Assembly: GCA_023231475.1 (NCBI GenBank)
Contig: JALJEE010001455.1
Location: 62,001 to 126,000, forward strand
Direction of reading: 5' to 3'
From: Seison nebaliae
Taxonomy: Eukaryota; Rotifera; Pararotatoria; Seisonacea; Seisonidae
Length of the DNA stretch: 64,000 nucleotides
Shown here: in pieces, positions 11,201-21,782 of the stretch
How the letters are laid out: every line of letters starts with the position of its first letter
Numbering within the stretch: the stretch's first letter is position 1
Position numbers and translations under genes: made by a program
Notes under the pieces: model-generated
The model's database searches: none
Seen by the model: the letters and a program-made list of their open reading frames with translations, nothing else
Told to the model about the DNA's origin: nothing

Positions 11201-12838
11201 AAAACCGGCCACATAGCGAATTTCAATTCATTCAATGAAAATATGTTAGTGAGGAGACTTATCTGACGTAAAGAATAAAATTTTATTTGTTTTCATAAAA
11301 TATCAGTAACTTCCACATATGTCGGGGAAGAACAACAAAACTCTTCTCTCCAACGGAGTTAGTGAGGGAAGTTTAATTAGTGGAAAGTGAGACCAAAAAA
11401 TTCATTTGCAACCATAATATGATACCACATGAGAGTAATAGTAATTATTGTTTAAACTGAATTTCTCTTCTTCTCCATCTTTCCAAAAAATTTCTCAATA
11501 AGAACATGGAAAACGTCTAACTGAAATGAAGGAAGAATGTTTACTATTCTATTCTTTCAATTTGGAAGTTGTTCCATTATTTTATAGACGATTGTAAATG
11601 TTATTCGTTTCATTCAAATTCGGTTTAGTTTGCAGAATAATGAAAGTAACTTTCTAGTATTTAGTAAAATGAGGTTCAATTTTAAATTTCATTTTCATTG
11701 TCTATTACTATGAATGAAGGTCTGGTAAGATTTTGTCCAATTGGTAGGTTCCGTTTTATGGTTTTTTCCATAGTATATTATTTGGTACATTCTTGTACTG
11801 TAATTGTATACTAGGACATACAATTCTGTGCATTAATTGTATGTATCTCACTCCCCATATGGATTAGAGATGAGTAGTTGTTATTCAGAGAGAAAGAGAG
11901 AGAGAGGTGTATTACTTGAGGTGGTTCTTCTACTCATTACATCAAATGTGACAAAGAAAACGCGAATGACCTTATTTCGCCAAATGGAAAAAAAACGTAA
12001 AACAATGTGTTTATTGTAAATAAGCCACTTATCTCTTCACATTGTTAAGTTTCTTTTCTTTGAAAAAAACTTAGATTGGAAGTAGGCGAATATTTCACAC
12101 GTTTTTCACATTTGACATGTGTAAAAAAGTAGTTTCTTCTCCAGTAAACGAATACTGTTTGATTAAGGGAAATATTCGACGGAAGTTAACCACAATCTTC
12201 TTCATCTGTGAACTGATCCCCCAAAAAAGAAAACTTATTTGTATGTCAAGGGGACTATGTATCCGTTCAATAATGTTTTATCTGTCTGATCACTGTACGT
12301 CGATCTCTTTTCTATTCTCATTTTGATGCCTGGTACACGTTTGGATTAATGTGAAAATGGAGGGGGAATATAAGAATGATGAGGTGGATGATAAGAAATA
12401 ATGGGATTGGATATTTTCTTTGTTTCGCTTTCTCCCCTATGTGATTCGAATGTGCTAATATATATATATAAATATATATTTGGAAGAGGATAATAATCTC
12501 AACATTAATTTCCCATCAACAATCTATAATTTTCCATCATAACTTTCAATTCAGACGAAATAATGAGAATTTGAATTGATGTGTGTATGTGAAGTGAAGG
12601 ATGAATAATTTAATTAATTTTTATTATTATTAATTTTCTCTTGATCTCATTTAAATTAGAGGGGAATCGAGATGAAATCATAAAAATTTTTTTAAATTCT
12701 TTTCGGTTTTAACTAATTTCCTTCTCCTAATTCGTGAGAATACGATAACGAATTTTACTTTCAAGCATTTCACTTTAGTTCTGTAGAATTTTTTTCTATT
12801 CAGTTTATATTCTGTTCAATCGCCAAATCGATTAAGCG
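8210..12838. other. Long intergenic region, mostly non-coding
   Basis: About 4.6 kb between the divergent nucleobindin and GLUT genes. It is AT-rich and lacks long frames; the few ORFs over 60 codons are low-complexity. Two short coding-like segments stand out. One at 10288-10331 is preceded by a TTTAATCAG acceptor and followed by a GTAAGT donor. The other, at 10811-10951, is described separately. An (AT)n stretch lies near 12462-12480. The upstream 400 bp of the GLUT gene holds no TATA box that I can defend. Confidence 0.5.
10811..10951 (+). CDS. Coding-like terminal exon of an unidentified gene
   Basis: After a good 3' splice acceptor (CTTCTTTTAG, ending at 10810) a frame of 46 codons runs to TAA at 10949-10951. 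It begins DIVRFLEQSS and ends CFAFNTPKSPFDW. The balanced composition (Q, N, C, P, W) is unlike the Lys/Ile/Phe-rich random ORFs nearby, which is why I list it. I could not link it in phase to the coding-like segment at 10288-10331, and I do not recognise the family. The stop codon sits in the loop of a 9-bp hairpin (939-947 with 953-961 of the 10-kb block), so an RNA function is an alternative. Confidence 0.35.
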   Translation, partial: DIVRFLEQSSIQGQIVRTANLTQLAENVQCLSNCFAFNTPKSPFDW

Positions 12839-14635
12839 ATGGGTGAAGATGATAAAGTTTACGGACGACTTACTGAACCATCGAACGTGGACACTGACGG
12901 TCTCCAAACGGATGCAGTTTATTTCTAAATACTACCTTCTCACATGCAATTATTCCATTTATCTTTAGCGAGTGACTGCACGTCTCTTCTATATGATAAT
13001 AGCCATAACGTTCGGTGGATCATTTGTTTTCGGCTATTATATCGGAGTAGTTAATGCGCCGACAGCTTTTGTCCAAGAATTCTATAGAGAAGTCTATTCT
13101 TCTCGTCATGGAACCGAATTAACGGAAGGAAGAATGGAAGCGTTATGGTCGGTGGGAACGGTAGCCATATTCTTGTTAGGTGCTCTCATCGCTTCGTCGG
13201 TAAGTGGATTTTTGGCCGATAAAGTAGGACGAAAGAAAGCTCTATATATCCATTACATACCCGTCCTCATCGGTAGTATGTTAATGGCGTTAGCAGTAGT
13301 GAGTAAATCACCTGAAATGGTAATGATTGGTCGATTTTTTGTTGGTGTACATGCCGGTTTGACAATTGGTATTTCTCCCATGTACCTGTCGGAAATAGCC
13401 CCAAAGAACTTGAGAGGTTCCATTGGCGTTGGCTTCCAAATGATGTTGGTTATTGGAATATTTGTAGCGCAACTGTTAGGCTTTAAGGAAATTACTGGAA
13501 ACAAACAATATTGGCCCTTATGCTTTGCTTTGGGCGGCTTACCAGCCATCGTATCAGCTGTTATGATGTTATATGTTCCTGAATCACCGACATATCTCTT
13601 ACGGAAAAAGATGAAGACACAAGCTATCAATGTTTTACATCGTTTACGAGAAGGAGCTTATAAAGGATCGGCTGAAGATCAGAAAATGCTCATCGAAAAG
13701 GAAGTGAATGAAATGATGGCGGAAGATGCGAGAAATGCCAACATCCAAACCATCGGCGTAGCTCAATTGTTCAAAGATCCAAATTACCGTATCAAAATGA
13801 TGACTGGAATGTTACTTCACATCTCTCAACAATGGTCAGGAGTAAATGCTATTTTCTTCTATTCCGAATCCATTTTCAAAAACGCAAAAATTCCTGGAGC
13901 TTATATCGCTTATATTGTCGCACTCACTGGTTTTATTAACGTACTTGCAACGGTTGTTTCCCTTTGGTTGATGGACAAGAGTGGACGTCGACGATTGATT
14001 CTCGTAACATTCGTGTTAATTATTATTGATTTCCTTCTTATAACGATGGCACAATTCTTAAAAGTTTTCTTCCGTTTTTATTTCCATATATTCAACTATA
14101 TTTTCTTCCAGACCAAATTCCCTGTACCAATGAGAGTTCTATTAGTTATTTGTATATTCCTCTTCATCGTCTTATTCGCAATTGGAATTGGTTAGCTTCA
14201 AATTATTTTCATTAATTTATTTCAATTCATTTGCAGGTCCTATACCGTTCTTGTATGTGGCTGAGATTTTCCCACAGAATGCCAAAGGAATCGCCATTAC
14301 CATCTGTTCAATGTGCAACAATTTATCCAACCTCATTCTTACAATGTCATTCAAATCGATCGAGAGATATCTAACAATTTATAGTTTTGTTCCATTCACC
14401 GTCATTCTTCTCGTCTCCACCATCTTCTTCTATTTCCGAGTTAGTTTCATCATTTCTTCTTTTCAAAAACAATCAATTCTTTTCTCAGTTACCTGAAACG
14501 AAAGGCAAAACATTATCGGAGATTAATGTTGCGTTTAAAGTGGCTGATTCGGACGATGTGGCCGATGACAATCGAATTCCGCTCACTAAAGTCGATCCGA
14601 CTAACCCAATGACGGATGAGCCGAACGTCGTTTAA
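12839..14635 (+). CDS. GLUT-type facilitative sugar transporter (MFS, SLC2 family)
   Basis: Predicted 533-residue, 12-helix membrane transporter. Exons: 12839-12916, 12969-14063, 14112-14190, 14237-14439, 14489-14635 (1602 nt). SLC2 signatures are visible in order: GRKKA after helix 2, GRFFVG and PMYLSEIAPKNLRG in helices 4-5, PESPTYLL before the central loop, QQWSGVNAIFFYS in helix 7, DKSGRRRLI in loop 8-9, GPIPFLYVAEIFPQ in helix 10 and PETKGK after helix 12. These assign it to hexose transporters. Helix 5 reads VIGIFVAQLLGF, without a canonical QLS motif, so sugar preference cannot be inferred. The second intron (48 nt) is a multiple of three and stop-free. Confidence 0.95.
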
Positions 14636-16597
14636 ATAATGAAATTCTGACTGAATTGAATTTGCTCATTTCTCGTTGGAGTTAGAGAAGAATTTCATTT
14701 GAAAATTCCATTTAACTTAACCTCATTCTTTTTATTTTTAAACATCATCACACACTTTCTTAGGTCATTTGATGAATAATTTATTCATCGACACTTATTA
14801 TATACAATCATACATTTTTCTCCTTATTCTTCTTTTAACTCAAACAAACTCTCTATAAGAATTAATGTTTTTTATACTTTAGTTCTTATAGATCATCTAT
14901 CTATTCGTCAATAATAGATGGTAGCCACTGGAATTGTTTTTTTTTGTGGATTTTTGTAGCGTATTGGGAGGAGTACACAAAATCTCAAAGTTCTAATATT
15001 TCTACATCTTTTTTATGATGCGGTTATTACAGATTTAAATTTCTCATCTTTTTCGTTTATCTTTTTATATGTCATTCTCCTTCGACCCATTTATTTAGAC
15101 AACGTCTCTTTTTTTTTACGATTGAAATCAAATTTTATATTCCCATTCACTAAATAGGAAGTTCGTTGTGGAAGTCTTCGCTTCAACTTCTTTTCTCATG
15201 TTTGCAATATTTCATTATATTGGTGTGACGGCCACCTACGTATCACCCCATTAACTTTACCTCATCTTCGTCTCCATAGGATGAGGAGAGATATTTCTTC
15301 AATTCACCGAATGACCAGTTTAATTTAAAGTTAAAACTATTTCCGTTTGTAAAAGTTTAGAGGAAATCATTTTTTATTTATTCGCTTCTCTTCATTTACA
15401 CAATTAATTTTTTAAAATCGATTCACCCGATATATCCATTTTTATTATTTCTTTTTATCTCAATCATCGTTTATTATCGTCTACGTTCGTATGCAATTTG
15501 CGTCACGGATCAATAGTTTATATCTTAAATTCTCTTTAATCCATTAAACAAAATATTTCTTTTATTTTCTTTTTTATTTGATGGTCATCTACGACCACAA
15601 TTTGGACGTTACGCGATCCCAGAATTATATAATATATGCAGACATTAGAGAACATTTTTGTTTGTTTGGTCATTTTCGAATTGTTCTTGGTGAAAATATC
15701 AATTTGTAATTAAATTTTTTGTTGATCATTCTCACTATTTTCAGTGTGACAATAAAAACTTGAAACCGTCTTATGAGCTCACATGAGAAATTGGGACAAA
15801 CATCGTGTTTGTCATTTTTGAGCTTTTTCCTGTTGGATCTAAATCGTTTTAATAATATGTGGTTATTATGATAAAGGAAATGAGGAAAACATTGTGCATT
15901 ACACTTTCATCGATAAAATCATTAATGTTGATCTAATAGATAGAAATTATGCGTATAGATTAACAATTCACAATGTAATATTCTTACTGTTTTTTTCAAA
16001 AATCTATGTCATTTTAAGCGCTTTCAATAATGTGCACATTTTGTGCTCTATATAACGACCGATAATTTTACTTCTATGTCTTCAAAATTGATAAAACGTC
16101 GAATAATGGGATATCTGATGATGGACATTTCAATAAAATTAAGAACGATTTCAAGATGATCTAGAAAAACTCAATTCCCTAAAATTCTCAATTTTTCTAT
16201 TTCAAATTTTTTTAGTTTAATTGAACAAGCTCATTAAATAGTTTTTTAATTACGAAGAGGAAAAATTTGAAACAATCATAATGGCGGCGATACTTGCTTG
16301 CAAAAGATTGTATGCAAATCGGGATAAAATACGAAAAATTCGCAAGTTATACAACGCAGTGGCAAACGACGACAGACGAAGCAAACTAATTCACAGAAAA
16401 AAAAAAAATTTTTTTATTATTATTATTTTTCATCATACTTCACCACAAGGTATTACCTCATATCCGAACACATGACGGACCGTCATGTGTCCTTCCGTAG
16501 CGGTACGAATAACAAACAATCTTCAATAACAATTTCCATATTCGGTGTTGAGGACAGCCACCTAAATCTAAACTTCCTAAATTCATTTAAATAAATT
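14636..16597. other. Intergenic region 5' of the U2-like gene
   Basis: AT-rich spacer without a convincing protein gene. A 64-codon frame at 16281-16475 begins MAAILACKRLYANRD but dissolves into Lys/Phe/Ile low complexity after an A-run, so I do not call it. A perfect 8-bp hairpin (GACAAACA, loop TCG, TGTTTGTC) lies at 15795-15813. A perfect 11-bp inverted repeat at 16468-16490 is listed separately. Confidence 0.45.
16468..16490. promoter_or_regulatory. Perfect 11-bp inverted repeat upstream of the U2-like gene
   Basis: ACACATGACGG and CCGTCATGTGT are separated by a single A, a near-perfect 23-bp palindrome. It lies about 108 bp upstream of the predicted U2 5' end. snRNA genes need a proximal sequence element near -50 to -70 and often have distal activator sites. 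A dyad-binding factor site or a cruciform/hairpin is therefore plausible, but the role is inferred from position only. Confidence 0.35.
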
Positions 16598-16790
16598 ATC
16601 GCTTCTCGGCCTTTTATCGTTGAGACCAATGTGTAGTATCTGTTCTCTGGTTATTGAAATAATCAAGCTGAACGCCAGTTCGGTACATTTTCAATACCAT
16701 TTTTGGAATTTGAAGATATTTGAAACTTGCTTCATTTTCTACACGGATTCCCTTAATATTGCACTACAGTTGCAGTTACTAATACAGAGT
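16598..16790 (+). ncRNA. U2 snRNA-like gene
   Basis: The 5' end ATCGCTTCTCGGCCTTTT is that of U2, and GTGTAGTATCTGTTCT (16631-16646), which contains the branch-point-pairing GTAGTA, is conserved. The folds can be drawn. Stem I pairs 16604-16610 with 16619-16625 by altered bases, stem IIa pairs 16648-16654 with 16659-16665, and stem IIb pairs 16668-16673 with 16678-16683. A perfect Sm site ATTTTTGGA follows at 16699-16707. TATTGCACTAC at 16757-16767 resembles the U2B''-binding loop of stem IV. Stems differ strongly from human or worm U2 yet still pair, which favours a functional divergent U2 over a pseudogene. The 3' end is approximate. Confidence 0.75.
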
Positions 16791-18382
16791 CGAACTACTT
16801 TTGGAATATTATTTCTTGGACCTGTTTCTGTTTCCAACCTTTAATTGAAACTGTTTTTCCAACGGTTACTCTTGTTTATGAATGCACAAAAGGATATTAC
16901 TCTATCATCTACATACATAACATTACCTAATGATAAAACATAACCTAAAAACCAATGACGATCGATTGAAAATGAAAAAAGATAATTTACTTCACTAAAA
17001 TTTTTTCGGTGACATTTGAAAGAATAAGGTTTATTATGTATTAGGACTGAAATTTAGAATATTTGTTCTCATAATTGTCGCTGTTTGTCAGTAATTTGTC
17101 CGGAAAATATTTGTTCATCGAGGAATAAGAAGGGAACATAACATAAGGGAACGAACGAAGGGAAATGAAAAACACAGTGTTTTCAAGCAATTTCTTTCAT
17201 GGTCATTAATTCGGGTAATAAATCTCCAACTTTTCCACCATGCACTAAACGTAGTATTGTCACATTTTTGGCTTTTCTCAGGAAATCAACCAACATAATC
17301 ATAAAGTTTAATTAAATTTATTTCCTTCGTTTGAAGAAACTAAGGAATTAGTGTTATAAGTTAAATGTTTAAGATCAAAACCTCTTAAGTTTAAAAAGCT
17401 TGTTTTAAGTAAATTATTATTTACAACTGACTTCTCTTATATTGAGAACAGCCGGAATATGATACATAATTAAAATTCAATCGTTAATTCCAACAAAGTG
17501 TTCGATTCACATAAATTATAATATTCACTATAGAGGACAAATTTAGCTCAATCACATAAAGTAATTGTGTAAAGGACTTAATTTATAAAATTTCACGAAA
17601 CTGACAAGTAAACGTGTAAACTACTTGTGATTAAAAATAATAATAAGAATATCTACCTCATTCGAAATGTGAATAATTTCAACAGTAATCGTTGAACAGT
17701 AACTGAAACATCTGTAATTCACTCTGCTGGAATGTAAATTTCTGATGACAATAACAATATGTAAGTTGCAGGGTAGTTAGTATTAAATGCTACAAATAAA
17801 GCCCAATATCCACTGGGTTGATGAGGTCATTGCGATCAGTCGTTTGGAGAAAACTGGACATTCATGATTTGAAATTTGTTTACATTATATTTCCAAATAT
17901 TATATAAAAATAACGTGGTTTAGCCTTAAAAGATTTGTAGAAATCTCATTTTGATGAAATTTCATATATTTCCATATATAGTAATAAGGATTTAATGGTT
18001 TGTTAATTTAAGAGAATATTTTTATTACTGTTTAAATGAAGAATCAATATTGTCTAGTTACATTACAATATATGGTCTTAAATATTAATAATCTTATAAA
18101 TTTGGGGAGAAGTTGCGATTCTTATAAGTTTACATTCACTAGTTTGACATGCAAAAAAAATTTAATTATTTTACATGCATTACATGTGAAATTTTATATG
18201 AAATTTAATAGGTGACTCCTGTTGTTGTTGTTCTTGTGCAATTGCAATATTGAATGTAATTTTTTCAAAATTTTCTAATACTTCAGTCATATTATTATTA
18301 TTTGTTTAAAAGTATTTCAGTTAACAATTCAAAAATTTCTCCTGTTCGTTTGTATCTTTTCAACTCTCTTTTTTTGCGTAAG
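16791..18382. other. Intergenic region with short coding-like minus-strand segments
   Basis: No full gene could be built here. Three short minus-strand segments have protein-like composition. One is an ATG frame at 17302-17183 (39 codons, containing TILRLVHGGKVGDLL). Another is a frame at 17820-17719 following a CAACCCAG acceptor-like site (YWALFVAFNTNYP). The third is an ATG frame starting near 18289 (MTEVLENFEK), which ends in glutamines. I could not join them in phase. They may be exons of one minus-strand gene of unknown identity or a decayed gene. Confidence 0.3.
17183..17302 (-). CDS. Short ORF, possible terminal exon
   Basis: A 39-codon frame begins MIMLVDFLRKAKNV and ends ELMTMKEIA before TGA. 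The mixed composition, including LRLVHGGKVGDLLPEL, is more protein-like than random AT-rich frames nearby. There is no family match that I trust. The LRL-x-x-GG string is reminiscent of a ubiquitin-like tail but is followed by more sequence, so I treat that as coincidence. Confidence 0.25.
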   Translation of the reverse strand: MIMLVDFLRKAKNVTILRLVHGGKVGDLLPELMTMKEIA

Positions 18383-18640
18383 ATGGCAACAACTATCCCA
18401 ATATTCATCAGATCGGCAATTGGCGGCATTAGTTCGGTGGAGTGTAAGAAGACGGATTTGATTGAAGATGTCAAACAACGACTCTATCAGAAAGAAGGTA
18501 TAGATTCAATGTCACAAAGTCTGGTTTATCAAGGTAAACCGTTGGTTAATGGTAGAACGGTGGGTCAATACAATATCGAAAAAGGTTCGACTATAAATAT
18601 GGTGCTTCGTTTACATGGTGGAGATGGAAGAAATAATTAG
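18383..18640 (+). CDS. Divergent ubiquitin-like protein with a short tail after Gly-Gly
   Basis: An 85-residue protein whose body aligns along the full length of ubiquitin without gaps. By eye it matches about 33 of 76 positions. Conserved parts include DLIEDVKQRL, KEGI, GKPL, NGRT, YNIEKGST and VLRLHGG. Lysines equivalent to K27, K33, K48 and K63 are kept, while K6, K11 and K29 are lost, Ile44 becomes Val and Arg74 becomes His. Five residues (DGRNN) follow Gly-Gly, so a protease would have to cut to expose the conjugating end. The ATG at 18383 follows a T-rich acceptor-like tract ending GTAAG, and an in-frame extension upstream is probably 5' UTR. An AATAAA lies about 60 nt after the stop. 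It may be a ubiquitin paralogue or another modifier. Confidence 0.8.
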   Translation: MATTIPIFIRSAIGGISSVECKKTDLIEDVKQRLYQKEGIDSMSQSLVYQGKPLVNGRTVGQYNIEKGSTINMVLRLHGGDGRNN

Positions 18641-18937
18641 AAGGATAATTAGTATTACTTCTAAAGAGTAACTATACGAATTTCAATCGTGTGATCTATC
18701 ACAATAAAATTGTTTTTTCTTTTAATTGTATTTCATTGATTATAAAAAATAGAAATTTTATTATAAATAAAAAATAAATAAATTAAAGAAAATTTTCACT
18801 GGATAAATTAGAGAAATTAGATACAATCTACATTATAGATGATAATTAATGTGGGAAGAAGAAATTTATTCCAATTAAAATTGTAAAAAAAAAAATGTTA
18901 AAATTAAAAAAAACTAATACTGTTTTGGAGAGATGAG

Positions 18938-20680
18938 TTAAGAGATGAGGTAATCCCATTTGTCCGAATGATCGAAATCATAAATATATAAGTTCGAATT
19001 AGTGATGGCGAATATTTTCTGAAGGATATTCTCATCCGAATGCATAAGTGCGAGATCATGGACGAATCCTTTCGTTTTCCATTTCCACGTGTAATTGATT
19101 TTCTCGTTATTAAATGGAGATATTTTTAATTCTTCAGTCGCTTCATCTCCATGTACGTAGATACCTAATGATGATTTGTTGGGATGAATTAAAGTGGCGA
19201 GAGATCTAGAAATGAAGAAGTTCTTCTGTGCTGATGATTGAACAGAAATTCCTTTTAATCCAAAACGATATTTCTCATCAGTAACTCCACTCTCATTTAA
19301 TTCATAATGACAATAATCGACCATGTCACGTGTTTCCGTCGCTCGATAAGATACGAAAATATTATCCTCCATTAGACGAGTGGAAGTGATGTCGTAGCGA
19401 TTTCGGTCGAATTCTGCACGTCGTTGACTGACCAATGTCTCGGAAATCTTCTTGTCCACTCCAAGTTGATGTTCGTCGATAGAAAAGATGTCGCCGGTGA
19501 ATGACGTTGCTAAAAAAAGGTTTTCTTCGTTCCATTTCGAATTGATAATTCGGATAATGGGACCTGAACTTCCCACCGTTTCCTGTGACGCTATCGGATA
19601 TTTGAGAAAGAGTTTATCGAACAAATGAATTTTACCTTCTTCGTCTCCAATCAGAAATAAATTTTCATTGACATTCGACCAACAACATGAAGTGAAAGGT
19701 GAATTGACCCATTTCTTTTCGAAAGTGATTTTTCCGTTTTTCTCTTTCGATGAGAAGATTTTAATAGTGGAATCATCTGCCACCGTCATCAATTGTTTGG
19801 GTTGTAATTGATTGATTTGCATATCTCGAATCATTGTCGTATGAAGGGAGATGGTATCGATGATGGTACCGCGAGTCAAATCAGCAATTTTAATTCCCCA
19901 TTGTTGCATGAAACGAATTGGACTGTGGAATCTTTGAGAAATGATAGGACGTTGATCAAATTGATCAAATTGAATGAATCTCGTCTCTAAACTGCCATCT
20001 AATTTCAAATTAATTATAGATTTCTGTTTAAATAACTTCTCACAAGATTGTTCGTCCAATTTTCGAATTCTTATTTCATTTTTCCTCTGCTCTTCTTTGT
20101 ACAAATGTTCGAGAGCGATCTTCTCATGTTCCAATGATTGATAATCGAAAAGTAAATTACGATAAGCTTCTTTTCTCGTCTTTAATTCTTCTTCTAATGC
20201 ATCTCGTTCTGTCGTATCAATTGGTCGTGTAATTCCACAATAAATATTCCGAATAGTCAACGGATAAGAAACTATTGAACATCGACAACATCTGTAAACT
20301 ATTCGACCTTTATTCTGTTTCCAATTTGTGATACAATTATGACCATAAACATGTCCACATTCCAATGCACACATTCGATGTGCAATGTCGTTGTTGAACG
20401 ATTTGAGACAAATGACACAATTATCCGAATCAAAATTATATTTCTCATGATCAGTCTGTCCTTCTTCAGCTTCTTCTTTCTCAATTAACGGTAAAAGTTT
20501 ATCATAAATTTCTACATTCCGTTCCTCCTCATCATCATTATCTTCACTCGTACTATCAATATCATAGTAGATACCATTCCAATTCTGATCATTCAATTCT
20601 TCCCCTGATTCCTCTTCCGAACTCAAATCGGACGAGTCTAAATCGTCATCGTTATCATCATAATAATCATTATCTTCCAT
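18938..20680 (-). CDS. RING finger and WD40 protein, RFWD3-like E3 ubiquitin ligase
   Basis: A single uninterrupted frame of 580 codons. Residues 1-80 are acidic and Ser-rich. A RING-type domain spans about 88-134 (CVICLKSF, ECGHVYGHNC, CCRC). The ECGHVYGHNC spacing, lacking one usual ligand position, resembles RFWD3 rather than a classic RING-HC. A charged coiled-coil follows at about 160-215, then WD40-like repeats to the C-terminus (ADDSTIKIFSS, IGDEEGKIHLF). RFWD3 is an E3 ligase that ubiquitinates RPA and RAD51 at stalled replication forks, and the same role is inferred here. The gene has no introns, unlike its neighbours. The 3' end is separated by about 300 bp from the convergent ubiquitin-like gene. 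Confidence 0.85.
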   Translation of the reverse strand: MEDNDYYDDNDDDLDSSDLSSEEESGEELNDQNWNGIYYDIDSTSEDNDDEEERNVEIYDKLLPLIEKEEAEEGQTDHEKYNFDSDNCVICLKSFNNDIAHRMCALECGHVYGHNCITNWKQNKGRIVYRCCRCSIVSYPLTIRNIYCGITRPIDTTERDALEEELKTRKEAYRNLLFDYQSLEHEKIALEHLYKEEQRKNEIRIRKLDEQSCEKLFKQKSIINLKLDGSLETRFIQFDQFDQRPIISQRFHSPIRFMQQWGIKIADLTRGTIIDTISLHTTMIRDMQINQLQPKQLMTVADDSTIKIFSSKEKNGKITFEKKWVNSPFTSCCWSNVNENLFLIGDEEGKIHLFDKLFLKYPIASQETVGSSGPIIRIINSKWNEENLFLATSFTGDIFSIDEHQLGVDKKISETLVSQRRAEFDRNRYDITSTRLMEDNIFVSYRATETRDMVDYCHYELNESGVTDEKYRFGLKGISVQSSAQKNFFISRSLATLIHPNKSSLGIYVHGDEATEELKISPFNNEKINYTWKWKTKGFVHDLALMHSDENILQKIFAITNSNLYIYDFDHSDKWDYLIS

Positions 20681-21428
20681 TTTTCGTCAACTGTAACTCA
20701 AAATTGTCAGTTCAGTTCCCGCATTTTTCTCATCAGTCATCTCTCTATCTCTCTCTCATTCTCTCTCCTTTCTCCAAACTCAATTAATTAAACGGGCATT
20801 TTTCGAAGCTTTGGCCGCAAATTCCCAATTGGAGATCTAGTTTGAAAATATTGACGAGCTAACAACAGTCAAAAAGTATCAATAAAAATATCGCTTCTGT
20901 CTATTCGTTTTTCGATCAACATTCTTTTAACATTTACTCTTTCATCCTTTTCACAATCTCTTTGAAATTTTCACTTGTACTAATGAAGAATCATGTTTGA
21001 AAATTGACAGTTCATATCCAATGGTTTCGTTAAAGAGAAACGATTTTAAAATGTTTGTTAGAGAAAATTAAATTGAATATACTTAATTAATTAGTTTGTG
21101 AAAGAAAAATATTTTGGAATTGAAAAAACTTGTCAATATTTTCAATATTAATATACTTCCAAAGCAGTCCATCTTTACACTTAAACGATCAAATATTTGA
21201 AATTTATTAATAATTATATAGTTAAGTTTAAAGATAAAATTCTTCATGTCGAATTGATATTATCCATTTTGATGAGAATTCAGGTGGGTAAATTAGAAAT
21301 ATGAAGTTTCCCAAAATTTATGTCACTTAAATGAAATGGAAAATTAAGATTGGTCTTTGAATGGTTTGTTTTTTATATTTTCCTTTTCCGTTTTCGTCAA
21401 CTGTTCTTATAATATTCAATTTGCTATT
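20681..21428. other. Intergenic region between divergent genes
   Basis: This contains the 5' flank of the RFWD3-like gene, including CTCTCT-rich sequence at about 20741-20770, and the flank of the small acidic ORF. No further feature is evident. Confidence 0.4.
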
Positions 21429-21782
21429 ATGACCCATGTTTTCTTGTTACCTGGTGAGGAGGAGCTTGTGGGATGTCTAGATTTTGGACGAGAGCGATTC
21501 AGTTCAATTTCACTTCAATCTGAATCCGAAATGTCTTCTCAATACAGTCACACGTCGACTGAAAACAAAATCAATCCTTATGATAAATATTTATATTGTA
21601 TCCATTTTGTTGAGCCTACCACAGACACTAATCATAATGATCATACCGAATTGGAGATAATAGAAGGTGATGAGATATCCATTGATTACACTGTCAAATC
21701 AGAAATGAGTTATTCCAAAGACATTCATATAGGAGACATAGCGGACGAAACAGATCAATCTGAAAATGACATTTCTGAATAA
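21429..21782 (+). CDS. Hypothetical small acidic protein
   Basis: ATG at 21429 opens a 117-residue frame beginning MTHVFLLPGEEELVGC. The rest is rich in Ser, Glu and Asp (SLQSESEMSS; EIIEGDEISIDY) and has no transmembrane segment or catalytic motif that I can see. The frame continues upstream to 21357 without an ATG but with hydrophobic codons, so an additional 5' exon is possible. A soluble, probably disordered, acidic protein is all that can be said. Confidence 0.45.
   Translation: MTHVFLLPGEEELVGCLDFGRERFSSISLQSESEMSSQYSHTSTENKINPYDKYLYCIHFVEPTTDTNHNDHTELEIIEGDEISIDYTVKSEMSYSKDIHIGDIADETDQSENDISE

Noticed and set aside
13253-13630. Minus-strand ORF of 125 codons opposite the GLUT gene
   Set aside because: Antisense shadow of the conserved GLUT exon, with no splice logic of its own.
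16468-16490. Palindrome as a transposon terminal inverted repeat
   Set aside because: No second copy or target-site duplication was seen at a plausible distance.
16620-16844. Plus-strand ORF of 74 codons over the U2-like gene
   Set aside because: It lies inside the U2 snRNA fold and has no protein-like features; the RNA explanation is stronger.
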